Shown here: positions 1-6,007 of the stretch, in pieces
Layout of the letters: every line of letters starts with the position of its first letter
Position numbering within the stretch: the stretch's first letter is position 1
Origin: a bacterium
Lineage (GTDB): Bacteria; Cyanobacteriota; Vampirovibrionia; Gastranaerophilales; Gastranaerophilaceae
Assembly (NCBI GenBank): GCA_017477685.1
Contig: JAFUUT010000024.1
Span: 1-6,101, forward strand
Reading direction: 5' to 3'
Length of the DNA stretch: 6,101 bases
The notes under the pieces: model-generated
Database searches by the model: none
What the model was told of the DNA's origin: nothing
Seen by the model: the letters and a program-made list of their open reading frames with translations, nothing else
Translations under genes and position numbers: made by a program

Positions 1-906
1 TATTCGTACCGTTCATTACCGCTTCGTATGGCTGAACTTGGTACTGTATACCGTAAAGAAAAATCAGGTGCATTGTCCGGTTTGACAAGGGTTCAAGGCT
101 TTACTCAAGACGATGCTCATATCTTCTGTACACCGGAACAATTAGTTGATGAAATCAATGCTATTATTGACTTTGTAGCAGATACAATGGCAATATTCAA
201 TATGGAATTTGAAGTTGAATTATCAACTCGCCCTGAAAGTTTTGTAGGAGAAATTGAGAACTGGAACAAAGCTGAAGCAGGTTTAAAAGAAGCAATGGAA
301 AGACGCGGAATGAAATATGACATCAACGAAGGTGATGGTGCATTCTACGGTCCGAAAATTGACTTCAAGGTTAAAGATGCTATAGGCAGAACTTGGCAGT
401 GTGCTACAATTCAGTTAGATTTTAACTTGCCGGCAAGATTTGATATTAAATATCAAGACAAAGACGGTCAATTAAAAACTCCGTTGATGCTGCACAGGGT
501 AATTTTCGGTTCAATGGAAAGATTCCACGGTATTTTAATCGAACACTATGCAGGAGCATTCCCAACTTGGCTTGCTCCGACTCAAGTTAATGTTGTTCCG
601 ATTTCTAATGATAAACACACCGATTATGCTGAAAGTATTTACAAAAAACTCCGTGCCGCAGGAATCAGAGCATCTCTTGATGACCGTTCAGAGTCAATGA
701 ATTACAAAATAAGAGAGTCACTGCAGGATAAGAAAATCCCTTATGTTTGCGTAGTCGGCGACAGAGAGGCTCAAGAGGGTACTGTTGCAGTTCGTGCAAG
801 AGGTATAGGACAAATAGGAACATTCAATGTGGATGAATTCATTGCCAAAATTGTTGATGAAATCAAAACAAGAGCAAATGAGTCATTCGCAAAAAAAGAC
901 GAATAA
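1..906 (+). CDS. thrS: Threonyl-tRNA synthetase, C-terminal half (5' end outside window)
   Basis: Class II aminoacyl-tRNA synthetase that charges tRNA-Thr in the cytoplasm. The frame is open from base 1 (it begins YSYRSLPLR), so the first ATG at 28 is internal. About 301 residues are present; the bacterial enzyme is usually about 640, so the TGS and editing domains and the first zinc-ligand cysteine lie upstream. Visible are motif 2 (YRKEKSG, with the Arg codon at 52-54, running into GFTQDDAH), two expected zinc-ligand histidines (DDAH, codon 118-120; MLHR, codon 493-495), the substrate-pocket segment WQCATIQLDF, and motif 3 (GSMERF, Arg codon 520-522). The anticodon-binding domain follows from about 570 to 880 (PTQVNVVPIS to VAVRARG). 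All family residues in the visible part look intact. The gene ends in TAA and a strong hairpin terminator lies 18 bases beyond. Identification is certain; the start cannot be seen. Confidence 0.98.
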   Translation, partial: YSYRSLPLRMAELGTVYRKEKSGALSGLTRVQGFTQDDAHIFCTPEQLVDEINAIIDFVADTMAIFNMEFEVELSTRPESFVGEIENWNKAEAGLKEAMERRGMKYDINEGDGAFYGPKIDFKVKDAIGRTWQCATIQLDFNLPARFDIKYQDKDGQLKTPLMLHRVIFGSMERFHGILIEHYAGAFPTWLAPTQVNVVPISNDKHTDYAESIYKKLRAAGIRASLDDRSESMNYKIRESLQDKKIPYVCVVGDREAQEGTVAVRARGIGQIGTFNVDEFIAKIVDEIKTRANESFAKKDE

Positions 907-940
907 TCACCAATTTGGCGGATAAAAATAAAACCCTTTC

Positions 941-949
941 TGATAAAAT
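941..949 (+). promoter_or_regulatory. Possible extended -10 promoter in the hairpin loop
   Basis: The loop of the thrS terminator begins with TGATAAAAT, which reads as TG-n-TAAAAT, one mismatch from an extended -10 element. There is no good -35 at the usual distance (GATAAA at 921-926). Transcription would start near 956, just before the right arm. The resulting short leader would carry the AGAAAGGG ribosome site without its pairing partner. In such AT-rich DNA a match of this kind can arise by chance. Confidence 0.35.
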
Positions 950-958
950 ATTAAAAAA

Positions 959-965
959 GAAAGGG
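959..965 (+). promoter_or_regulatory. Ribosome binding site that decides the start at 975
   Basis: GAAAGGG lies 9 bases before the ATG at 975 and is the only Shine-Dalgarno-like sequence near the 5' end of the oxidoreductase gene. It supports that ATG over the in-frame TTG at 915. It sits wholly inside the right arm of the 925-974 hairpin. Confidence 0.6.
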
Positions 966-974
966 TTTTATTTT

Positions 975-1568
975 ATGAATATTTTATACATAGATGCTTC
1001 CGTTAGAGAAGACTCCAGAACTCAAAGATTATCACAATATTTTTTAGACGGTTTTAATTTTGAAAAAGTCAATATACAAACACTAAAACTTTCCAAAGAG
1101 TGCATCCCTCCTCTAACGAAGGAAAGTCTTGAGCATAGAACATATTTAACGGAGCAAGGAAATTTTGAAGAACCGATATTCCATTATGCAAAGGATTATG
1201 CAAATGCGGATATGATAGTAATTTGCGCACCTTATTGGGATTTATCTTTCCCTGCAACCCTAAAAACATACATTGAAGCAATTAATGTTAACGGTATCGT
1301 ATTCAAATATGACGACAGAGGTGATGTAATAGGCTTATGTAATGCAAAAAGGCTGGTTTATATCACCACCGCAGGTGGAAAAATAATTTCCGATGATTAT
1401 GGCTTTGGCTACATTGAAGCAATTGCCAAGAAATTTCATGGCATAAAAGATGTTGAATACATCAAAGCCGAAGAACTCGATATTATCGGAGCAGACATAG
1501 ACAAAATACTTGAAAAAGCTGAAAATAAAATAGATAAACTTATAGAAAAAATCAATAAAGACGAGTAA
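975..1568 (+). CDS. AzoR-like FMN-dependent NAD(P)H oxidoreductase (flavodoxin fold)
   Basis: A predicted cytosolic flavoprotein that reduces quinones or azo compounds with NAD(P)H. It has 197 residues from the ATG at 975, close to E. coli AzoR at about 200. The N-terminus MNILYIDAS is the first beta strand of the flavodoxin-2 family, followed by the FMN-phosphate loop (S9, R11, S14, T16, R18). The conserved segment APYWDLSFPATLKTYIEAI (85-103) and GIVFKY (107-112) match the AzoR-type isoalloxazine-binding region, and TTAGG (131-135) the second flavin loop. The C-terminus (about 173-197) is a lysine-rich helix. The frame stays open upstream to a TTG at 915, but that stretch encodes the terminator and has no homology-like sequence, so the ATG was chosen. 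Exact substrate is unknown; general NAD(P)H dehydrogenase (quinone) is an equally fair name. It converges on trkH, with 8 bases between the stops. Confidence 0.88.
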   Translation: MNILYIDASVREDSRTQRLSQYFLDGFNFEKVNIQTLKLSKECIPPLTKESLEHRTYLTEQGNFEEPIFHYAKDYANADMIVICAPYWDLSFPATLKTYIEAINVNGIVFKYDDRGDVIGLCNAKRLVYITTAGGKIISDDYGFGYIEAIAKKFHGIKDVEYIKAEELDIIGADIDKILEKAENKIDKLIEKINKDE

Positions 1569-1583
1569 AATCGTCTTTATTTT
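1554..1583. terminator. Bidirectional terminator between convergent genes
   Basis: An 11-bp perfect stem: AATAAAGACGA at 1554-1564, a 6-base loop at 1565-1570, and TCGTCTTTATT at 1571-1581. On the plus strand it is followed by TTCTC after a TTTATTTT run; on the minus strand it is followed by GATTTTTTC. Both strands therefore have a stem and a T-tract. The left arm encodes the last codons of the oxidoreductase, whose stop is at 1566-1568 in the loop, and the right arm contains the TAA of trkH (1577-1579). Confidence 0.8.
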
Positions 1584-3043
1584 CTCAAATTCCATGTTTC
1601 TTTTTGGAACAACACCAAGAACGGAATAATTTCCAAACGCCCGATTAGCATATTCAAGATGAAAATTGTTTTTGTAAATATCGATAAGGACGAATAATTT
1701 CCTAAAGGCCCAATCACTGCGCCAAATGCAGGCCCGATACCACCCAAAGAAGCAATTGCGGCAGTAGTTCCGATTACAAGATTTTTTTCAACAATTGTAA
1801 TTAAAAAGGCACTTACCCCGAAAATTAAGAAATAACATAACATAAAGAATATCGTCTGCTTAATTACAGGATTAGAAACTACCACATTATCAATTTTTAT
1901 ACTCATAACAGCGTTCGGATGAAGTATTTTATACATTTCATTTTTAATATATTTGTATATCAAAAGCCATCTTGTCATTTTGACACCACCACCGGCAGAC
2001 CCTGAGCAGGAAGATAAAAACATTGAAAAGAATAAAATCAGTTTGCAATCTAAACTCCACAAATGGTAATTCTCACTTGAACTGCCTGTTGTAGTCGCCA
2101 GCGATAGAACCTGATAGAACGACGCTGTGAAAGCTTCCACACATGAATAATTATGCTCAAGGTACAAAAACAATGCCAAAATAGTAGAAACAACAATAAT
2201 AATCTTTGTATAAAATCTGAATTCCTCACTTTTCCAGAACAATCTCGGATCACGTTTAGTCAAAACTCTTGATTGCATAACAAAACTTGTACCCGCAATA
2301 AACATAAAGAAAAATATAATATAAACAATGGTATTTGAATGATAACCGCCAATGCTTTCAGGATTAGGTGAAAAACCGCCGGCACTAAGTGTTGACATAG
2401 CATTACATATACAATCAAATAACGGCATGCCGGCTGCCCATAGACAAACAACACACAAAAATGTCAAAGTTGTATATACAATCCAAATAGCGGATGCTGT
2501 ATTTTTTATTCTCGGGGTAAATTTTTCTTCCGTAGGCCCCGGAGCCTCGGCATAAAACATTTGACGGCCTGCGACAGCAAATTGCGGTAGTATTGCTACG
2601 AATAATACTATAATACCCATACCTCCAAGCCATTGCATAAATGAACGCCAAAATAATAATGATTTCGGAATATCAAAAGAGGTTAAAATACTGGCACCCG
2701 TTGTTGTAATACCGGATACAGCCTCAAACATAGAATCAATAAAACTAAACCCGTTAAACAAAAAAGGTATTGCAGCTATCAAAGAAAACATAATCCAAGT
2801 TAAAGATGCAACCGTCAATGCCTCTGTTCGTTTTATATCGTTTAATTCGTCATTATCAGAAGCATTTTTATCGGTTTTACGCAAAAAATCCCCGAACGCC
2901 AATGCAAAAATGCCGGCTACAAAAAATGACAATACACAGCCCCATTCCTGATAAAATAAAGCAAACAAAATAGGAACAAATGCAAAATATCCTACATCTG
3001 TTAAAATTAAACCCAAAGCATTTGCTATATAATTCAATCTCAT
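1577..3043 (-). CDS. trkH: Potassium uptake channel subunit TrkH
   Basis: Membrane-embedded, K+-conducting subunit of the Trk system, assembling as a dimer on a TrkA ring. Its 488 residues match the family's usual length of about 480. The four pore loops are visible with their filter glycines: GITTTG (111-116), STLSAGG (217-223), TTTG (317-320) and SLGGIG (432-436). The gating loop of the third repeat is SGSAGGGVK (347-355). The Trk signature around RSFMQWLGGMGI (133-144) and the C-terminal MLIGRLEIIPFLVLF (465-479) are also present. The many hydrophobic helices run from residue 8 to the end, with a charged cytosolic loop at about 54-74. The start ATG lies 4 bases after the trkA stop. Only a weak AAGG, 12 bases upstream inside trkA, is seen, so translation is probably coupled to trkA. 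Nothing is truncated. KtrB is an alternative family name, but the double-RCK partner favours Trk. Confidence 0.96.
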   Translation of the reverse strand: MRLNYIANALGLILTDVGYFAFVPILFALFYQEWGCVLSFFVAGIFALAFGDFLRKTDKNASDNDELNDIKRTEALTVASLTWIMFSLIAAIPFLFNGFSFIDSMFEAVSGITTTGASILTSFDIPKSLLFWRSFMQWLGGMGIIVLFVAILPQFAVAGRQMFYAEAPGPTEEKFTPRIKNTASAIWIVYTTLTFLCVVCLWAAGMPLFDCICNAMSTLSAGGFSPNPESIGGYHSNTIVYIIFFFMFIAGTSFVMQSRVLTKRDPRLFWKSEEFRFYTKIIIVVSTILALFLYLEHNYSCVEAFTASFYQVLSLATTTGSSSENYHLWSLDCKLILFFSMFLSSCSGSAGGGVKMTRWLLIYKYIKNEMYKILHPNAVMSIKIDNVVVSNPVIKQTIFFMLCYFLIFGVSAFLITIVEKNLVIGTTAAIASLGGIGPAFGAVIGPLGNYSSLSIFTKTIFILNMLIGRLEIIPFLVLFQKETWNLRK

Positions 3044-3047
3044 AATA

Positions 3048-4388
3048 CTACGCTACCTTGAAATATTCCTTTACTTTTTGAGCATTTTCAGCCATAGTAA
3101 ATATTATTAAAACATCTTTTGACTTAATAACCGTATCCCCTTTTGGAATAATGACATGGTTTCTTCTTTGTACAACCCCGACAATCGCAGGAGCCGGAAA
3201 TTTTAAATCCATAATCTTTTTACCGCTGAAATCTTCTTTGACACTTATTTCCAAAACTTCAGCCTGACCTTGTTCTACAGTTGCAAGAATATCGACATCC
3301 GTTTCATCCAAATCATTTCGGACTTCATTTATCGCAGAAGTTTTTGGAGATACCGCAATATCAATACCTACTTTTTCAAACAACGGGATATTTACAACTT
3401 TTGAAACTCTTGAAATAACTCTTTTTGCGCCCAGTTGCTTTGCAAGTAATGAACACAAAAGATTTCTTTCATCGTTATTTGTAACAGAGATGACAACATC
3501 AGTTTCACCAATATATTCTTCGTCAAGAAGTTTCAAATTCGTCGCATCACCATTGATAATCATTGTAGTATTTAATTCCTGAGCCAGATATTCACATCTG
3601 TCATAGTCTTTTTCAATAATTTTTGCCTTAATTTTTATTTCTTCAAGAGTTTTTGCAAGCATATAGCCAATCTTGCCGCCACCTATAATTGCAACAGATT
3701 TAACCTGTTCTTTGTCATGGAAAAAAGTACCTGCAAGAATGTCTAAAGACCTTGAAGTTCCCATAAATATTAATTTATCATCTGCATTGATTTCAGTTAG
3801 TCCGTTTGGCAGGAACAATAAATCTCCGCGTTTGATACCGACAATAATTGTATCTTTAGTAAACGCACAATCTTTTACCATTTTGCCCACAATCTTAGAT
3901 GTCGGTTTTACTTTGTATTCAAGAAGTCTTGCCCTGCCGTTTGCAAAATTTTCAACATCAAGAGCATGTGCAACGGTAACTATCCTGAATAATTCCTGAG
4001 TTAACAATCCCTCCGGCCAAATGATATTATCAATAAAGAAATCACCTAAATAATCATCCGTTTTATCAAAAGCCATTGCATTTTGATATTCTTCTTTCGA
4101 CACAAAACAAATTGTTTTTATCCCGCTTACTTTTTTGGCTGAAAGACAAGCTACAATATTAGCTTCATCTAAAGCAGTACACGCAATAAATACATCACTA
4201 TTGAGAATATCTGCGCTTTTTAGGACTTTAATATCAGTAGCATTACCTTGAATAAAGCTTATATCAAGACGATCAAATTCCTCTGTTCTGTTTTCTTCTT
4301 TATCAATTACAGTAATATCATGATCTTCGAAAAATTCCGTAGCGAGAAGACATCCGACTTCTGTTGCTCCATATATTATTATTTTCAT
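3048..4388 (-). CDS. trkA: Trk system potassium uptake regulator TrkA (two RCK domains)
   Basis: Cytosolic, peripheral subunit that binds NAD(H) or ATP/ADP and gates TrkH. Its 446 residues (E. coli TrkA has 458) form two RCK repeats. Repeat 1 has a Rossmann part (1-135, MKIIIYGATEVG, acidic D29 after beta 2, QGNATD 47-52) and a TrkA_C part (about 150-222). Repeat 2 has a Rossmann part (230-360, VAIIGGGKIG 232-241, E259, NGDATN 279-284, VTNNDERN 302-309) and a TrkA_C part (about 370-440). The nucleotide loop of repeat 1 reads G-A-T-E-V-G, so the middle glycine of GxGxxG is threonine; repeat 2 is canonical. The start is supported by TAGGA at 4398-4402, 9 bases upstream and inside the end of the preceding YggT-family gene (gap 3 bases). 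The gene is followed by trkH after 4 bases, the usual partner, so the two form an operon. Confidence 0.96.
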   Translation of the reverse strand: MKIIIYGATEVGCLLATEFFEDHDITVIDKEENRTEEFDRLDISFIQGNATDIKVLKSADILNSDVFIACTALDEANIVACLSAKKVSGIKTICFVSKEEYQNAMAFDKTDDYLGDFFIDNIIWPEGLLTQELFRIVTVAHALDVENFANGRARLLEYKVKPTSKIVGKMVKDCAFTKDTIIVGIKRGDLLFLPNGLTEINADDKLIFMGTSRSLDILAGTFFHDKEQVKSVAIIGGGKIGYMLAKTLEEIKIKAKIIEKDYDRCEYLAQELNTTMIINGDATNLKLLDEEYIGETDVVISVTNNDERNLLCSLLAKQLGAKRVISRVSKVVNIPLFEKVGIDIAVSPKTSAINEVRNDLDETDVDILATVEQGQAEVLEISVKEDFSGKKIMDLKFPAPAIVGVVQRRNHVIIPKGDTVIKSKDVLIIFTMAENAQKVKEYFKVA

Positions 4389-4391
4389 AAT

Positions 4392-4688
4392 TTATTGTCC
4401 TAACATTCCTAAAACTCTAAAAATCAGTACAAGTATAACTATAACAAGCCAGTTTAAAGGCCATAACACAAACATTGCAAAAATTGGAGAAAAATCAAAC
4501 ATTCCAATCGGAGGAATAATCCTTTTGAATAAGTTCAGGTAAGGGTCAACTGCACTTTTCAAGCCCATGAATATAGGATTTTCCCAATTGATATTCGGGA
4601 GCCAAGTTAATAAACATCTTATAATTATTAAAAGTGAATATGCATAAAAGCACGTATTAACAGCTTGAAGAATTTTACTCGCTATCAT
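4392..4688 (-). CDS. YggT-family integral membrane protein
   Basis: A 98-residue inner-membrane protein with two hydrophobic segments (about 10-30 and 67-95), typical of the YggT/YlmG/Ycf19 family. Family features visible are R24-C-L-L-T-W followed by LPNINWENPIF (30-40), the D48PYLNLFKRIIPP60 segment and the FDFSPIFA stretch (64-71) ahead of the second helix. The biochemical role of the family is not settled; cell-division/septation and thylakoid roles are reported for Gram-positive and plant members. From memory, E. coli YggT has been linked to osmotic tolerance. The start is fixed by AAGGAG at 4699-4704, 10 bases upstream, even though the gene overlaps the preceding one by 14 bases. Its place 3 bases before trkA suggests work connected with potassium or osmotic balance; this is inference from context. 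Confidence 0.87.
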   Translation of the reverse strand: MIASKILQAVNTCFYAYSLLIIIRCLLTWLPNINWENPIFMGLKSAVDPYLNLFKRIIPPIGMFDFSPIFAMFVLWPLNWLVIVILVLIFRVLGMLGQ

Positions 4689-5052
4689 CTTTTTTATTCT
4701 CCTTTTCTTCTAATGAGGATTGAATATTACTCTCCACATTTTCTTCCTGTACTTTTTTTATAAATTCTTCAGGACTCATTACAATAATTTGCGGTTCATC
4801 TTTCGCATAATATTTATAATATATTTTATGCAGCCCTGACGATATCAAAGCAAGAGAAATCATTATAAGCACAGGGGAAATTATAAAACCAAAAATTGTC
4901 GGAATAATGTAAAATCCGGCAGCCTTGAATATAAAATTAAACAAAGGATAATCAGGATTTATATTAGGCACCAAAGACAAAAAACATGCCATAACTATAA
5001 AATACAAATAATAATTTACCAATCTATCTAAAAATATAATAAATCTTGCCAT
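4675..5052 (-). CDS. Divergent YggT-like two-helix membrane protein with charged tail
   Basis: A 125-residue protein with two hydrophobic segments (about 12-29 and 46-76) and a highly charged, acidic C-terminal tail (80-125, rich in E, K, D and N) likely to be cytosolic and disordered. The first half resembles the next gene: CFLSLVPNINPDYPLF (23-38) lines up with CLLTWLPNINWENPIF of that YggT protein. An ISP before helix 2 (58-60) lines up with the FSP of the YggT motif. The FKRIIPP segment is missing or reduced, so a standard profile may miss the relationship. It overlaps the next gene by 14 bases. No clear Shine-Dalgarno precedes the ATG. An in-frame TGA lies 24 bases upstream with no ATG, GTG or TTG start between, so this start is favoured. 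The gene is real by context, length and the overlap; the YggT relationship is inferred by eye and the function is unknown. Confidence 0.8.
   Translation of the reverse strand: MARFIIFLDRLVNYYLYFIVMACFLSLVPNINPDYPLFNFIFKAAGFYIIPTIFGFIISPVLIMISLALISSGLHKIYYKYYAKDEPQIIVMSPEEFIKKVQEENVESNIQSSLEEKENKKDDSE
4699..4704 (-). promoter_or_regulatory. Shine-Dalgarno for the YggT-family gene, inside the upstream gene
   Basis: On the minus strand AAGGAG lies 10 bases before the ATG at 4686-4688, within the Lys/Glu-rich 3' end of the overlapping upstream gene. It is one of the two strongest Shine-Dalgarno matches in this block and confirms the overlapping start. Independent initiation is therefore possible, in addition to coupling. 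Confidence 0.8.
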
Positions 5053-5064
5053 AATTTTTAACTT

Positions 5065-5131
5065 TGAGATTCTTCAGTTACTCCGCCATTCTGAGCACAG
5101 TGAAGAATCTCATAAAACTCACCTCAGAATG
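5065..5131. repeat. Palindromic repeat with alternating arms (A-B-A'-B')
   Basis: Two interlocked perfect inverted repeats fill the spacer between mtnP and the YggT-like gene. Arm A is TGAGATTCTTCA (5065-5076) with A' TGAAGAATCTCA (5101-5112). Arm B is CATTCTGAG (5087-5095) with B' CTCAGAATG (5123-5131). The order A-B-A'-B' means both stems can form together only as a pseudoknot; otherwise they compete. The core B-CACAG-A' resembles the dispersed CATTCTGAG...GAAGAATCTC repeats that I recall from many unrelated bacterial genomes; this is memory, not a search. On the minus strand it follows the mtnP stop and could terminate or attenuate that transcript. Confidence 0.75.
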
Positions 5132-5139
5132 ACATTTTT

Positions 5140-5940
5140 TTAAAAATCAATTTTTGTTGAATTTTTACATTCACAATTATTTGGTTCTGCCGGAATTTTT
5201 TCAATCATTGTAAATAGTAATGATTTCAATTTTTCAACATTACTGTTAAATACCTCTAAAACAGCCTCGTGAGAGACAGGAGGAACATCCCCTACAAGCC
5301 CTGCATCATAATCTGTAATTAGAGAAATATTTAACGGACACATATCAAGTTCTTTAACCAAATATGCTTCAGGAAATGCTGTCATATTAATAACCTGCCA
5401 ACCCTGTTTTGTAAAGAATGCTGATTCTGCCTTAGTTGAAAATCTGGGGCCGTTAATAACAACAACAGTTCCGCCGTCATGTACAGTAATACCTAAATCT
5501 TTAGCGGTTTCAACCGCCAATTTTCTAAGTTCAGGACAATATGTATCAGCAGGAGACGGATGCTGTACAACAGGGCCTTCAAAGAAAGTTGATTTTCTGC
5601 CATCTGTCCAATCTACAAATTGATCGCATATTACAAAATCACCTGGTTTCACTTCTTTTTGCAAACTTCCGGCAGCGCATGGAGATATTACCCTTTTACA
5701 GCCTAAATGTTTCATTGCCCATACATTTGCTCTAAAATTTACCAAATGGGGAGGAATAGAATGATTTCTTCCATGTCTTGGCATAAATGCAACTTTATGA
5801 GGACCAATTTTACCGATAAATACGCTGTCGCTCGTTTCGCCATATGGAGTAACCACTCTTATCTCTTCAATATCACTTAAAAAACTGTAAAAACCCGAAC
5901 CGCCAAATACACCTATTGTAGCCTTATCTAAAATTTCCAT
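5140..5940 (-). CDS. mtnP: S-methyl-5'-thioadenosine phosphorylase (PNP/MTAP family 2)
   Basis: A cytosolic phosphorylase splitting methylthioadenosine, a by-product of polyamine and related synthesis, with phosphate into adenine and methylthioribose-1-phosphate. It has 266 residues, within the family range. Seen motifs: GGSGFY (13-18, phosphate loop), TPYG (31-34), RHGRNH (55-60, phosphate/ribose site), CAAGSL (88-93), DQFVDWT (106-112), NGPRFSTKAES (163-173), NMTAFPE (185-191) and TDYD (209-212). The TDYD aspartates favour a 6-amino purine such as MTA over inosine or guanosine, but broader purine nucleoside phosphorylase activity cannot be excluded. Position 163 is Asn where many members have Glu or Gln before GPRFS. 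The last 15 or so residues, with two cysteines (CEC), are a variable tail. The start is set by AAGGAG 5 bases upstream. No other MTA-salvage gene (mtnA, mtnK, mtnD) is in the window. Confidence 0.93.
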   Translation of the reverse strand: MEILDKATIGVFGGSGFYSFLSDIEEIRVVTPYGETSDSVFIGKIGPHKVAFMPRHGRNHSIPPHLVNFRANVWAMKHLGCKRVISPCAAGSLQKEVKPGDFVICDQFVDWTDGRKSTFFEGPVVQHPSPADTYCPELRKLAVETAKDLGITVHDGGTVVVINGPRFSTKAESAFFTKQGWQVINMTAFPEAYLVKELDMCPLNISLITDYDAGLVGDVPPVSHEAVLEVFNSNVEKLKSLLFTMIEKIPAEPNNCECKNSTKIDF

Positions 5941-5945
5941 AAATT

Positions 5946-5951
5946 CTCCTT
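5946..5951 (-). promoter_or_regulatory. Shine-Dalgarno of mtnP
   Basis: AAGGAG on the minus strand, 5 bases before the ATG at 5938-5940, a near-ideal match that fixes the start. A TATAAT lies immediately upstream (5952-5957), but a start from it would fall in or next to the Shine-Dalgarno. It is therefore not taken as the main promoter. Confidence 0.85.
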
Positions 5952-5978
5952 ATTATAAATCCTCTAATCAATAAATGT

Positions 5979-6007
5979 ATTTTACTATACAAATATGTAA
6001 TATTCAA
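5979..6007 (-). promoter_or_regulatory. Predicted sigma-70-type promoter of mtnP
   Basis: On the minus strand a -35 TTGAAT (6002-6007) is separated by exactly 17 bases from a -10 TAAAAT (5979-5984). Transcription would begin near 5972 and give a leader of about 30 bases before the ATG. It is the best spaced pair in the region, though AT-rich sequence gives chance matches. If transcripts pass the repeat at 5065-5131, this promoter could also serve the YggT-like, yggT, trkA and trkH genes, for which no convincing separate promoter was seen. Confidence 0.55.

Larger units (their letters stand above)
925..974 (+). terminator. Strong hairpin terminator of thrS that also masks the next RBS
   Basis: A 17-bp perfect inverted repeat: left arm 925-941, 16-base A/T-rich loop 942-957, right arm 958-974. 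The GC-containing core is CCCTTTCT paired with AGAAAGGG, followed by TTTTATTTT, which acts as the U-tract for RNA coming from thrS. The right arm ends directly before the ATG at 975 and contains that gene's only plausible Shine-Dalgarno. RNA reading through from thrS would therefore hold the downstream start site in a stem. The inverted repeat is seen directly; termination and masking are inferred. Confidence 0.85.

Noticed and set aside
915..974. Upstream TTG start giving a 217-residue version of the oxidoreductase
   Set aside because: The extra 20 residues are encoded by the terminator hairpin, the TTG has no Shine-Dalgarno, and the flavodoxin-like fold begins properly at MNILYIDAS from 975.
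1335..1595. Minus-strand open frame of 86 codons opposite the oxidoreductase
   Set aside because: It lies antisense to a clear gene, spans the bidirectional terminator, and its Phe/Ile-rich translation reflects Lys-rich codons on the other strand.
2050..2651. Several short open frames on both strands inside trkH
   Set aside because: All are out of frame with or antisense to trkH, which is complete with all four pore loops.
3673..3999. Plus-strand open frame of 108 codons inside trkA
   Set aside because: Antisense to an intact, motif-complete trkA with no Shine-Dalgarno or recognisable protein features.
3040..5060. Potassium or c-di-AMP riboswitch ahead of the trk genes
   Set aside because: The gaps between these genes are 3-4 bases or overlaps, and the only leader (5053-5139) is filled by the palindromic repeat; no riboswitch core is recognisable.
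5053..5139. CRISPR or mobile-element explanation of the spacer repeat
   Set aside because: There is only one unit with alternating inverted arms, no spacer array, no transposase and no target-site duplication that I can see.
5541..5735. Plus-strand open frame of 64 codons inside mtnP
   Set aside because: Antisense shadow of mtnP; no ribosome site or recognisable domain.
5952..5957. Perfect TATAAT on the minus strand upstream of mtnP
   Set aside because: It abuts the Shine-Dalgarno, so a transcript from it would start within or beside the ribosome site; the 5979-6007 promoter is better placed.
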